From Scilla litardierei (taxonomy: Eukaryota; Streptophyta; Magnoliopsida; Asparagales; Asparagaceae): a stretch of DNA of 64,000 bases. The translations under genes and the position numbers were made by a program. Every line of letters starts with the position of its first letter. Position 1 is the stretch's first letter. Of this stretch, positions 45,105 to 56,349 are shown in pieces. The notes under the pieces were generated by a model. That model searched no databases. It worked only from the letters and a program-made list of their open reading frames with translations, and was not told where the DNA came from. The DNA lies in the NCBI GenBank assembly GCA_030789695.1, contig CM061135.1, positions 107,145,262 through 107,209,261 on the forward strand. The letters run 5' to 3'.

Positions 45105-48100
45105 ATCCTTGAGATGATAAGTGTTTGTAAAACACATCTCTGGGGATCGCTTTCGTAAGCGGATCCGCTATCATCTCATGTGTAGATATGTACCTTATGT
45201 CTACCTTCTTGGTCTTATCATAGTCTTTTGCAAGTCTGCAGTTCCTTTAAGATACTGCATTATCCTCTTAACCGCTTTCCAGTGTTCTTGCCCTGGGTTG
45301 GATTGGTAACGACTTACCATTCCAACGACAAAACAGATGTCCAATCTTGTACGCATCTTAGCGTATATAAGACTACCAACTGCACTGGAATATGGAACTT
45401 TTTCCATAATTTCCTTTTCCTTTTGGTTCTTTGGACATGATTTCAGACATAAATTGTCGCACTTGCTTATAGGAGTATCAATGGACTTGCAGTCCTGCAT
45501 ATTAAAATGTTCTAAAACATTCTTTATATAAGTCTCCTGTGAAAGAGAAAGAAGTTTCTTCGAACGATTCCTTGAAATCTTAACTCCAAGGATATATGAG
45601 GCTTCTCCCATGTCTTTCATCTCAAAAACTGATGAAAGCCAAGCCTTGATATCCATCACAAAGCCCTTGTCATTTCCGGCTATTAAAATGTCATCTACAT
45701 ATAGAGACATGATAACGTACTTGCTCTTAATCCTCTTGATATATACGCAGTTATCTTCATCAAGCATGGAAAAACCATTTGATAAGACAACTTCTTGAAA
45801 TCGTATATACCATTGCCTCGAGGATTGTTTAAGACCATATATGGATTTACGAAGTTTACAAACCTTATGTTCGTTTCCTTCTTTTACAAACCCTGTTGGT
45901 TGTTCCATATAGATCTCCTCGTCCAATTCTCCATTGATAAAGGCAGTCTTTACATCCATCTGATGTAATTCGAGGTCTAAGCAAGCTACCATTGCCAGAA
46001 TCAGGCGAATCGAGGTAAAACAGACAACAGGTGAGAAGGTCTCTTCGTAGTCTATCCCTTCCTGTTGCGTAAAACCTTTCGCGACAAGGCGAGCTATATA
46101 TCTGTCAATAGAGCCGTCAGCCTTATGCTTGATCTTGAGAACCCATTTGTTCCCAATAGCTCTACGTCCTCTGGGTAAGTCAACTAAGTCCTAGACTTGG
46201 TTAACTTTCATGGATTCCAACTCTTCCTTCATCGCTTCCATCCATTTGTCTTTCGCAGGGCATGATACGGCCTGTTTGAAAGTAGCAGGCTCGTTATCAT
46301 CTTGTAGTAAAGTCATAAAGGTTTGCTGAAATTCATCCTCAAATCTTAGAGGAGCCAACCTTGTACGACTAATACGTCGTATTTGAGATTCTTCAAGTCC
46401 TTGTTGACTCGAATTTAGATCAATTCTAATATCACTCCCACTTGGAATGTCGTTAGAAATGCTCCCACTTGGATCATTATTTCCGTATGGAATAGGATTA
46501 GTGTCATTCGTATCATCCATTGGTGAAGTTTGAAACGTATTTTCGTCTTCACCAAGAATTCTCCCACTCGAATGAGGTAATCCTTCTTGATCATTAATCT
46601 CAAATAGAGATAAGTCCTGACTTATCTCGCCCTGTCTTGGAAACTTGTTTTCCAAGAAAGTGACATCCCTTGACTCAAACTCAATTAGACCTCCATTGTC
46701 TTCCTGACTAACGAAAACATAACCTTTGGAGTTTTCTGCGTATCGTATAAAGATACATTTCCTTCCCCGTGGCCCAAGTTTGCCATACTTATGGGTGGAA
46801 ATATGTGCGTAGGATGCACATCCCCAAGGTTTCAAAATGTCTAAGTCAGGAGACCTTTGGTTCCACAACTCCTAAGGAGTGGAGCTAACTGATTTCGAGG
46901 GTACTTGGTTCAAGATGAAAGCGGCCGTCAATAATGCATCACCCCAAAAGGTGATTGGCAAGTTAGCTTGCGCCATCATTGAACTGACCATTTCCATTAA
47001 AGTCCTATTTCTCCTTTCTGCAACACCATTTTGTTGCGGAGTATAAGGTATAGTTACCTGATGTACTATGCCCTTTTCATCACAAAGTTCCTTAAAACTT
47101 TTGATTGATATTCACCGCCCCTATCGGTTCGCAAGACCTTAATCTTGTGATCTAATTGATTCTCCACTAAACTCATATAGTTCTTAAAGCAGGTTAATGC
47201 TTCACTTTTGTGGGATATCAAATAGATATGTCCGAATCGGGTGAAATCATCAATAAAAGTGATGAAATAGGACTTTCCGCGTCTTGTCTTGACATTCATC
47301 GGACCACATATGTCCAAATGGATGAGCTGTAATGGAACCTCGGCCCTTGTGTCGGTTCCAAATGGCTTGCGACAAGATTTCCCTACAAGGCAATGTTCGC
47401 AGGTCGACATTTCAACCTTTGAAACATTGGATAGAAGGCCACGTTTGGCAAGTCTATCCATTCGTGTTGGTCCAATGTGACCAAGCTTTGCATGCCAACA
47501 AATTATATCAGACTCATAAGTCGATGAATTTGCAACAAGGAAATTTTCATTACAATATGAAGAGTCATACATTGTATTTAATACAATAAATCCTTTAAAT
47601 ACATACCCAGTACCAATTAAGGAATTATTACAACACAAGTCCATTTTACAATCATGAAAAAACCAGCTATAACCAAGACCCATTAACACGACCACAGATA
47701 TTATATTCCTTCGAATATCTGGAGCGAAGAGAACATCATGAAGTAGGAGAGTGCGGTCGTTGTCCAAGACTAGCTTGCAAGTCCCAACGCCTTTCACTTC
47801 AACACGTGTGTTGTTTCCTACATAGATCCACTTCGTTCCTTGGGGTATCCGGTGATACTCCACGAAGGACCGTCTGTCCTTTGCTATGTGGTCGGTGGCA
47901 CCTGAATCAATTATCCAAAATGGATTAGATTCCACAAGAAATATTGAACTAGAAACACATATGTAACTAGTATATTTACAAGTTACCTCGTCGCCTCCAC
48001 TCGTACACGAACGAGCATAGTGACCGAGCTTGTTGCACTTGAAGCACTTGATCCTCTTCAAGTCTTTCTTCTTGTGCCATTTCTTGTGCCCACCCTTATG

Positions 48101-48835
48101 TTTGGGTTTCTTGGTAGACTCAGGTTGCTTATTACGTTCATTGGTAGACTTCGAACGATCTTTCCTTTTCTTTCCCCCGTGTGAGGAACTAGCAACCATG
48201 TGCACTTCTGCACTTGGCTTGGCAGCCGCAAGCCGCTCTTCCTCTAATTCGAGGTGCTTGGAAAACATCGCTGAAGGTCTTGATGCTCTCATTGTGAGTG
48301 AGATGCATCTTCATTTGGTCCCACCCATTTGGTAGGGAACGTATGACTGCTTGGATTTGTTGCTCATCAGTGAGCACATGACCTGCGTCCTTTAACTCTG
48401 AGATTAGATTCGCCATATGTCGCAGATGTGTCCCCATGGAATGATCTGGACGTTTTTGTATGAATCAAATCTTATAGTTAAGGCGTGAAGTTTGGACACC
48501 GATGTGCCACCAAACTTTTCCTCATACTTGGACCATATGTCCATGGCTAAGTCATGTTCTCGGAAGATGCGCATTATGTCATCAGCCATAATGCTTAATA
48601 ACGTAATGCGTGCTATCTTGTTCTTCCGAGACCAAGCATCAAAAGCTTCCTTGTCTCGTCTGTGTTGGGCCGTAGTGCCCAACTCGGGTTCAATCATTAC
48701 GTTCTTTAGAGTTTCGAGCACTTCTTGCTCCTCTAAAACGTATTGTATCTTGATGGACCAAAGTTTGTAATTATCGCCATTGAGTTTTTCAACTCTGTTT
48801 AACTCAGCGACGATATTCTTTGAAGCGGAAGACAT
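45105..48835 (-). pseudogene. Element F gag-pol, broken, RNase H partly deleted
   Basis: Gag starts at 48835 (MSSASKNIVAELN) and shifts frame near 48430 and 48250. One long frame (48292-47066) holds the CCHC knuckle CFKCNKLGHYARSC, the protease DSGATDH, the pre-integrase region and the first integrase part with D and D of the catalytic triad. A one-base deletion near 47090 breaks it. Integrase C-terminus and the start of reverse transcriptase are at 46868-46191, ending in a stop. The main reverse transcriptase part is 45992-45201 with YVDDI. About 360 bp corresponding to 13217-13576 of copia-1 are missing at about 45235, removing the RNase H core including TDADWAG. The remaining C-terminal codons reach about 45105. 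No active enzyme set can be made. Confidence 0.92.
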
Positions 48836-50792
48836 TTTACTTTTAAAATGCTACAAAAGACACAAAACCGAAGGTTTGATCAAAAAACATTGCATTAAAA
48901 ATTCTTAAAATACAATTCCCACTTGAAATGATAATAGAATATCCCATTTGGATAGTTCTAATTTCAACTCCCACTTGGAATGATATTTATAACTTGATAA
49001 GTTACTTTCGAAAAATATTGAAGATGTTACTCTAGAATCAGAAAGGTCACTATGTTTCCAATCACCATCTAGAGTAATTTTCAATATTTCCCCATCACTT
49101 TATCAAATAAAAGTACTCTTATAGTACTTTGCAGCGGAAAAGCGTTTTTGAAAACGTATTTTTCAAACATATTTTGCAAACGTATTTCGCAGTATTTTGA
49201 AAATGTATTTTTCAAATGCATTTTGCAAACGTATTTTGCAAGGCCTATACCCCATTATATGGTGTCATAGCCAAAATATTTCGACAATTCCCCGGCCATT
49301 ACCGGGGTCGTGCCATGCCAAGGCCGAATTCATCTTCCTTCCGAAGTGAGAGTTGCCATCGCAACTTGGCCAAAGCCGGATCCCCCCTTGGGAAAAATGC
49401 GATATTCCAACTTAGTACCCTTATGATACTAGTTAAATGTACGGTAATCCCTTGCCATTTGCCGGGATAAGTCGTACTTGTACCAAGGCCGGATCCCCCC
49501 TTTGGGGATTTTTCTGCAAGCCATCGTCGCCGGCTCGCGTATGGATCCAGGCGGTTCCCCCCGTATAGGAGAATTTTACCCCAGACGACTGTCGTTGGCC
49601 CCGTATGGGCTAGTCGGCAGGTGACCGGGGCCGAAACTACTGGCAAGGCCTCTGGCTGAATTGGTCGACCAAAAATCCCGGATTGGTCGACCAATACCGA
49701 CCAAGGATCTGGCACCCCCCGGTGGCAAGGGCATCTGCCCTGGCCGGCCAGGACCTGGCCCTGGCCCCTGCCAGGGCCGGCCATGGCCCTGGCAGAGGCC
49801 AGGGCCGGCCAGGCTCTGCCCTGGCCTCTGCCAAGGGCGACAGGGCCCTGGCCCCAGGCCAGGGCGCCGGCCCTGGCCTCTGCCAGGGCCGGCAGGGCCC
49901 TGGCCTCTGCTAGGGCCGGCAGGGCCCTGGCTTCTGGCCAAGGCTGGCCAGGCCCTGGCCTGGCCGCGGCCAGGGCTCTCTGGCCCTGGCCGAGGCCGGC
50001 CAGGGCCCTCTGGCCGTGGCCTGGCCGCGGCCAGGGCCCCCTGGCCCTGGCCGTGGCCGTCCAGTGCCGGCCTGGCCGTGGCCGCTCAATGCCGACCTGG
50101 CCATTGCCGGCCATGGCCTGGCCTTGGCCTGGCCATGGCCTGGCCTTGGCCGGCCTTGGCCGGCCTTGGCCCTTTGGCCATGGCCGGCCATGGCCCATAT
50201 GGCCATGGCCGGCCACCCCCTTGTATGGGGTTGCCGCACACACTTCCCCCCCGGCGGGGTGGTTTTCGTTGTCACTTGGCCGTATCCAACCCCCTCCGCA
50301 TGGGGAGGGGGAATGCATTGCCTCCATAGCCCATTTGGCCATGGTGATCATGCACCAAAGTTCATCTTCCCCGATGGGAATAACTACCATCTTCTTCCTC
50401 GATGAAGCACCCGTTCTTCGATGAAGAACCCGTTCATCGAGAAAGTAGTTATTCTCTAATGGCCGTGTGCCAAAATGAAAAATAACATACTTTAAAGTTC
50501 GTAAACTACATGCTCCACATGAAGAGAGTTCACATTCCCTATTAATGGAGACTCGGCATCTATGAAGAGTGCGAGCTTGACGATATGAACGGTCGGTTCT
50601 TCCCGTCACGGAGAGTTCATGACATATCCGTAATGATAGAAGACCCTAACGTGAAAAGAACAACCGCTGCGTTCTCTCCTTCACGAAGCGTTCCTACCAT
50701 ATCCATAATGGTAGGATACCCATTCGTGAAAAAAGACAATGCCTCGTTCATCGGTTCGACGGGGCGGCGGTTTGACTGGGGCGACCCCGTAT
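48836..50792 (-). other. Element F leader with GGCC-rich array
   Basis: Non-coding. The dense GGCC/GCCGGCC array spans about 49735-50215 and leaves several frames open over long distances by composition alone. The conserved pyrimidine-rich 'gtgtcttttgtag' just before gag also occurs here on the minus strand. The array is placed as in copia-1. Confidence 0.7.
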
Positions 50793-50805
50793 GGCTTTGA
50801 TACTA
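50793..50805 (-). other. Element F primer binding site (tRNA-iMet, mutated)
   Basis: On the minus strand TAGTATCAAAGCC, two changes from TGGTATCAGAGCC, one base from the LTR. Confidence 0.85.
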
Positions 50806-50806
50806 A

Positions 50807-51359
50807 TGTAGGATCATGATAAAACAAGGACGTTAGGATTGAATAATAAAGTTGAGACTTACGCTTGCGTACGCGGCACCGTAATCTCGGAACTTTGCCC
50901 TCGGATTCGCCACAACGGTCGATACTTCGTCACGGAGGATCGAAGCAGAGTTTCACCGCCTAAATCTCTAACTAGAAGAGGATTTTAATGGAAGGGAGAA
51001 GAAGAACATAAGATGCCTTATGCAAACTTATGGCATGGAAAGTGTGGAATGAATGCCTTACCCTTGGGTCCTATTTATAGGCTTTTAGGGGGTGGTTATT
51101 GTAGGAAATAACCAATTATAAGCTTATTAGCCTATATTAGCACATTCATTTATCCTCTTCTTCATTCACTTATCAAGTGCCTTTATTCACTTATAAAGTG
51201 GCTTTTTCCACTTATCGAGTGGCTTTTTCCACTTATCGAGTGGTCCTTTTCTCACGAGAAAAGATTCCCTTCGTGCACGCCTTCGTGCACGCGACATCTG
51301 AGGTCCGTATACCCTCATACATCCCCTCATGGGTGTATTCGTGTCATCCATATCCAACA
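50807..51359 (-). repeat. Element F 5' LTR (553 bp)
   Basis: It aligns over its whole length with 43526-44076. Termini are TG...CA on the minus strand. Confidence 0.93.
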
Positions 51360-51364
51360 GGACA

Positions 51365-52370
51365 TCACCAGTGGGAGAGTCGTTGAGACAATTATCCTTT
51401 CACCTCTGCCTACAACAAGAGCCCCTGCCATAAAAGCTGAAAGGATGCCGATCATTGGGCATCACCCGTACAAACTGCCATGAACATCATATATCGGGAG
51501 TCGAGCAAACGACTTTAAACAACAGCCCTTCATGGGAGGAAACACATGTTCTGAACTTTCATCGTTATCTATAGGATTAGTTTACTAGTTTTTGTAAATA
51601 AATTCTACTATGGGGATTTTCGTTTGGGGACTTAGAAAATTTTTTGTATATATGCAGGAAATTTCCCCCACCCAATAGGTTCATGCATCAACCGATCGGG
51701 TGGCAAGGATCTAAAAATGGCCATGTATCAGCACATAAGCCAACCGATCGGGTGATAGAAGCTGTGATCGGGTGGTAGATCGGGTGGAGATGACAGAGCC
51801 CTCGGGAATTTTGTGAGGCGATCAACCGATCAGGTAAAATCTCACTCGATCGGTTCACCTGTAGCTGCTTTCCAACATGAAAATTTCGAAATCGACCCAC
51901 CCGATCGGGTGAAATCTCACCCGATCGGTTCGCCTAACCCTATAAATACCCACCACCCGATTTCATTTCACACGATCCCTAACTCTTTCTTCCGAACGGT
52001 TCGACTCCCCTTTTCTTCAAATTGATCTCTCCCTCACTTCCATCACTCCTAAATCCACGCCCCCACTTCCTCCATTTCTCTCCCTCATCAATCCTCTCCC
52101 TACCACATTCATCCCCAATTCTGCCCAAACCCAAACCCTAGCCCCCCCATTTCGAAAATCCATCTTCTTGTTGGAATAGCGTGCGACGGCTTCCCAAATT
52201 CCTCCATTGTACGACGTAGGATCTTTCGGGAGCTTGGACTCGCTACGTTACTGGGTACACTCGCTCCTCAGCTTTATTTTTACGTTGCCCAAGTATTAGC
52301 ATTTTGCTCCATTGTCGTTGATTATGTGCATTCATATAATCTTGCATACTCATTACATCGCCACACAATC
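51365..52370 (+). promoter_or_regulatory. Element B gag tail and internal promoter-like block
   Basis: The gag tail ends at 51483 (PYKLP). The rest is non-coding. Palindromes of the CCGATCGG type recur from 51665 to 51935, with an exact ACCCGATCGGGT at 51899-51910 forming a stem-loop with the next copy. The TATA box TATAAATA is at 51941-51948. A pyrimidine-rich leader of some 420 bp leads to ORF2. It is the counterpart of 23757-24738 in C. Confidence 0.6.
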
Positions 52371-54256
52371 ATGGCTAAGGATACGGACAAGGGTAAGCGC
52401 ATCATGCAGGAAGAGGAGCGGTCTTGCAAAAGACACAAATCCACACGTTCACCACGTGCACGTGCTCCTCCTCCTCCGCCTACCCGACCACCACCCCAAC
52501 CCATCATTCCTGTGGCGGACCCACTGATGGGACCGCAGGGAGTCTGTTTCATGAGTCTGGAACACAAGGATTTTTATTCTCGACTCGACCAAAGATCACA
52601 CTTAGCCACTAAGTTCGCCCACAATCAAACCATACTCGCTCTCGTAGTTTTCTCCAGGGTCGAGTCTTTATTTGCAAACTTAGGTTGGCTAGGTTTATTA
52701 AACTCCCATGGACCATCGTACCCTGCCCTCACACTCGAATTCCTGTCGACTCTCAAAACTGAGGGGGGTCAATTATAGATTTCTACCTCTGAAACCAAAA
52801 CTTCCGCACCCATGTGAACACCATCAACAACATTTTCGGTTTCCCTATTCTCGAGGACCATATCCTTCCCTACGATTTTCATGCTGACTTCGATGTCGAT
52901 TATTTTTGGGGACGCCTCACCCTTCACGATCATTATCCTCGACGCAAGGCCAATGACTCTTCCATCATCCACCCAGTATTCTGTCTAGCCCATTGATCAT
53001 ATCAAGCGCTTTCTTTCCTAGGGACGAGTCCGGGACCGTGACCATCGCCGATCTTTTCATCCTTTGGGCTATGACTTTCGATTTCATTCCCGGTGTTGAC
53101 GGGATCGCTTTCGAGGCCCCGCGCGTACGCATCAACACCAGTGCGTGGCTAATTCAAAAACTCATTGATGTTAGTCGCGCAGGTAAGGGTAAGTATTGCT
53201 GCGACGGCCTCATTGCTCTCATTGCCTTACACCCCCCGTTCAACATCGTTATCCCACACGATATGTCGCGTGCCCCATGATCTACATATCTAGATCTTGA
53301 TGTCCTAAGGCCCACCCACATAATTCGACCACGAGGCAACGGTCGGTTCGCTTTTTACTACGACCACCCCCTGCTCGATAAACCATTCTGCCTAATCCTG
53401 GCTGCATGTCTATTCATCTTGAGGCAGATTGGTCGTTTCCTCCAGATCCAGAGTTTGTAGGGGGTTACATCTCCATTTTCCACTCCCTGACGCACCGTCC
53501 CCTGCCGCCCACTTAGGCAAGCAGGATATCCCTGCATTCAGGGAGGACCCCGGGGCTGGCCCTAGTGTCACGACCCCGGCTTCTGTCCCTATTTCTTCTA
53601 AGGCACTCACTACGGCCCTTTTAGGCCTAGCCTCTGGTACCAGCACGACCACTGCCATCGGCACCACTTCTGCTGTCCGACAGGCCACCTCTGCTCGCCT
53701 CGCTCTTGAGTCTGAGCTGGCCACTCTGCACGCTGTCGCATCCACCTCCACTTCCTCGGACCCATCCACTTCCTTCCTCTCACATCCATGTCTCCTCGCT
53801 CTCGAGCAAAACGTCACCGCGATTCTCTGCCTTCTTACACACATTCACGGTCCTCCACCGCCATCCTTACCACCACCTTCACCACCATCACCCCTCGCCT
53901 ATCATCCCCTCCTTCCTCCACCACCATTTCGCTTCCTGCCACTTCTTCTCCACCCACGACCACTACCGTCGATCCTACACTCCCACCACCCTTCACATCT
54001 ATCACCACCGCATACTCACGCTGCAAGAAATTAGTTGTGTGCTCAAAATCATTACCCACCCCCACCTCATCAGTCGCCGCTTCTTTACCATCCCCCGTCA
54101 CCACCGAAACCCCACCCATCATCCACATCCCTACTGAGCCTATTCATCCACCATCTCCGCCTCCTTCCCCACTTCTCCGCACACCTATCACCTCTCCCGC
54201 CCACACCCCTTAGTTCTCTTCCGAGGAGGATGAGGAGCCCACCCCTCCTGCATCTT
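52371..54256 (+). pseudogene. Element B ORF2 (ATHILA ORF-1-like), broken
   Basis: The start MAKDTDKGKRIMQEEE at 52371 is followed by a basic stretch and a proline-rich linker (about residues 17-45). The conserved part then has 'FYSRLDQRSHLATKF', 'VESLFANLGWLGLLN' and 'LEFLSTL' up to the stop at 52776. Further blocks follow at 52814-53280 with 'ADLFILWAMTFDF' and 'SAWLIQKLIDVSR'. From 53430 there is a serine/threonine-rich part and a long proline/serine/threonine-rich tail to about 54256. Several stops and frame changes show decay. The blocks resemble the unknown-function protein of Athila-like elements (ATHILA ORF-1 or Transposase_32-like). It has its own promoter-like block upstream. No transmembrane segment typical of an envelope protein is evident. 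Its role is unknown. Confidence 0.55.
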
Positions 54257-54976
54257 GATTTTCACGTTTTTTTTCTTTCCTGATTTCCCCCTAGCTATTA
54301 TTTCTGATTATCCATGATCAAATCTTTTCTCTAGCACTGTCATGACCTGCTTGGGGGGAAATCAATTTTTGTGATGTGTTCTCGTGTATCGTCATTGGTG
54401 TGTGTTTGTTTATATGTGTTCATGTGTATGTGTTTGTATAGTTGGTTCGAATGTTTGTTTTTTTATTTTTCTGTTTCGTTTTGTGTGTCTTTCTTATTTT
54501 CCACTTTTCTGTGTCGATGCGTACTTCCCTCCCATTTTCATTGCCCTGCCGTATTTACTCTTATTGCATTGAGGGCAATACAAGATTCAGCTTGGGGGAG
54601 TCGCACTTTGTGCGTCAGTTTTGTGTTTTTCACCATTTTGAGTCGTTTTTATCGTGTTTTTCTTTTTTCTTTCTTTCTTTTTTATTCACCCTCTCCTAGA
54701 GATGACCCCACATGATGAACCGCCACGGAATCACACACACACTTAGCTTAGCTATGATAATCACTTTAACTAACCCCAAAAAGCCGAGTCCTATTGCATT
54801 TCATGCTCCGTGGGTTCACTTTGCTTTTGTGTGAGTTGTGTGTCGTGACTACCTAGTTGGTGTGCTTCTACTTTGTGATTTTGTTTTATATGCCTGTCCG
54901 TGGATGACCCCTAGACTATCATGCTTCGATTTCGAATATGCAGTATATGCCTCAACTGTCTGCTTCTTTATGCACG

Positions 54977-55067
<91 letters not shown>

Positions 55068-55449
55068 GAGGGATCAAATGACCCCCAAAAATAACCCCCT
55101 AAAATGACCCCCTATCAAAAATCCTATGCCCCCCTTTTTTCAGAAGATCCGAACCGTTCATCTTGATCTCTACCCTCTAAATACCTTACCCACCAATTTT
55201 CAACCCGATCCCATGTGTTTTGCCCGTTCATCAACCATTCGCAAAAGTTCTATTCATGCGAAACCGTTAAATTTGGGTCGGATGGATAAACGGGCAAAAC
55301 ACATGGGATCGGGTTGAAAATTGGTGGGTAAGGTATTTAGCGGGTGGAGATCAATATGAACGGTTCGGATCTTCCAAAAAAATGGGGGGCATTGGATTTT
55401 TGATAGGGGGTCATTTTAGGGGGTTATTTTTGGGGGTCATTTGATCCCT

Positions 55450-55488
<39 letters not shown>

Positions 55489-56349
55489 CTCTTCAAATCG
55501 CATGTGTCGGGACTCTACCAATAGGACTAGGATAACACATTTGCTTATGTTCTGATCTGCGAAAAAATTTTCTTTTGTCAAGTGTTTAGAATTCGTATTA
55601 TTTTTTGTTTTACTTGTTGTAGATCCCCTCGTCATGTACCGTTCTTCCACTTGGGAGAGTACACAAATGTATATCCCAAAATACAAAAAAGGAAAAAAAA
55701 TATGTATAGCCAAAAATCCAAAATTCAAAAAAATATATATATATATACAAATACCCAAAACCCAAAAAAATTCCAGTGTGAATATTATTCCTATCCACCC
55801 AGAATAAAGGAAGGCGAGAGTTTGCACCGAGTGTTCTACTCCACACCTACTCAACCCCCTTCAATTTCAAACACGCTTGGCATAGGAATTTTCTAGCGAT
55901 CACCTAGGCAGTTGTGTGGTGATTCCCTAGTTCCTACTAGTTGAGTCCCCGACACATGATGTGATTCAATTCTTATTCTATTCTCATGCATGCTTGAGCT
56001 ATTATTCACCGCTAATTCGAATTGAAACGATATTTGAGTCATTCTTTGGGTATGAGTATATGGAGCTTTGTTGCACAATGCAGATAGATACACCGTCTGC
56101 TAGCTCACGACCTCACTCACTCGCGCTTCACCGCGTGTACCCACGACACTTGTATGGACTCATATTCCTGGGTTTGGTGATGTGTTTATCGCATGCTTGC
56201 TTAGTGTGGCGTGTTTGATTTCGTTGGCTCTGACGGGCGATCTAGGATTTTGCTTTCTTTTTCTGTTTCTTCCATTCTATTTTTCCCTCCGAGCTCCTAC
56301 TCTCACTCGTCTTTCTCGAGGACGAGGAAGGATTCAGCTTGGAGGATTT
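54257..56349 (+). other. Element B 3' untranslated region with AT microsatellite and polypurine tract
   Basis: No gene is seen. AGCTTGGGGG-like tracts lie at 54348 (TGCTTGGGGGGAA), 54589 and 56336-56349 next to the LTR. An (AT)n run of about 85 bp is at 54979-55064, then the MITE, then another (AT)n run at 55452-55487. The rest aligns with 35878-37472 of C. Confidence 0.65.
55067..55451. mobile_element. Hairpin MITE (long terminal inverted repeats)
   Basis: The termini GGAGGGATCAAATGACCCCC and its reverse complement bound a 385-bp element. Nearly the whole length is an inverted repeat, with arms of about 165 bp and a loop of about 55 bp. It sits inside an AT microsatellite, so the target duplication (TA-rich) cannot be fixed. 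Element C lacks it at the matching position (near 36590), which gives an empty site. No coding capacity. The superfamily cannot be told. Confidence 0.85.

Larger units (their letters stand above)
43526..51359 (-). mobile_element. Element F: Ty1/copia retrotransposon, same family as copia-1
   Basis: This full-length element of 7834 bp on the minus strand has a 3' LTR at 43526-44076 and a 5' LTR at 50807-51359. The flanks agaca (43521-43525) and ggaca (51360-51364) are an imperfect 5-bp duplication; the uninterrupted site in element C reads agaca. The LTRs differ by at least eight positions in the first 175 bp, so it is clearly older than D. It contains the same GGCC-rich leader as copia-1. The coding part is broken and part of RNase H is deleted. 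Confidence 0.95.

Noticed and set aside
49299..50609. Long minus-strand open frame (436 codons) and several others over the GGCC array, also at 8400-9326
   Set aside because: They are open in many frames because GC-rich repeats lack stop codons; the translations are Gly/Pro/Ala/Arg-rich with no domain, and the array is a copia leader.
53706..54137. Histidine/proline-rich and valine/glycine-rich frames overlapping the ORF2 tail
   Set aside because: They are other-frame readings of a low-complexity proline/serine/threonine tail.
52371..54256. ORF2 of B as an envelope gene
   Set aside because: It lies where Athila elements carry an env-like frame, but I see no signal peptide or transmembrane segment; the similarity is to the unknown-function ATHILA ORF-1 type.
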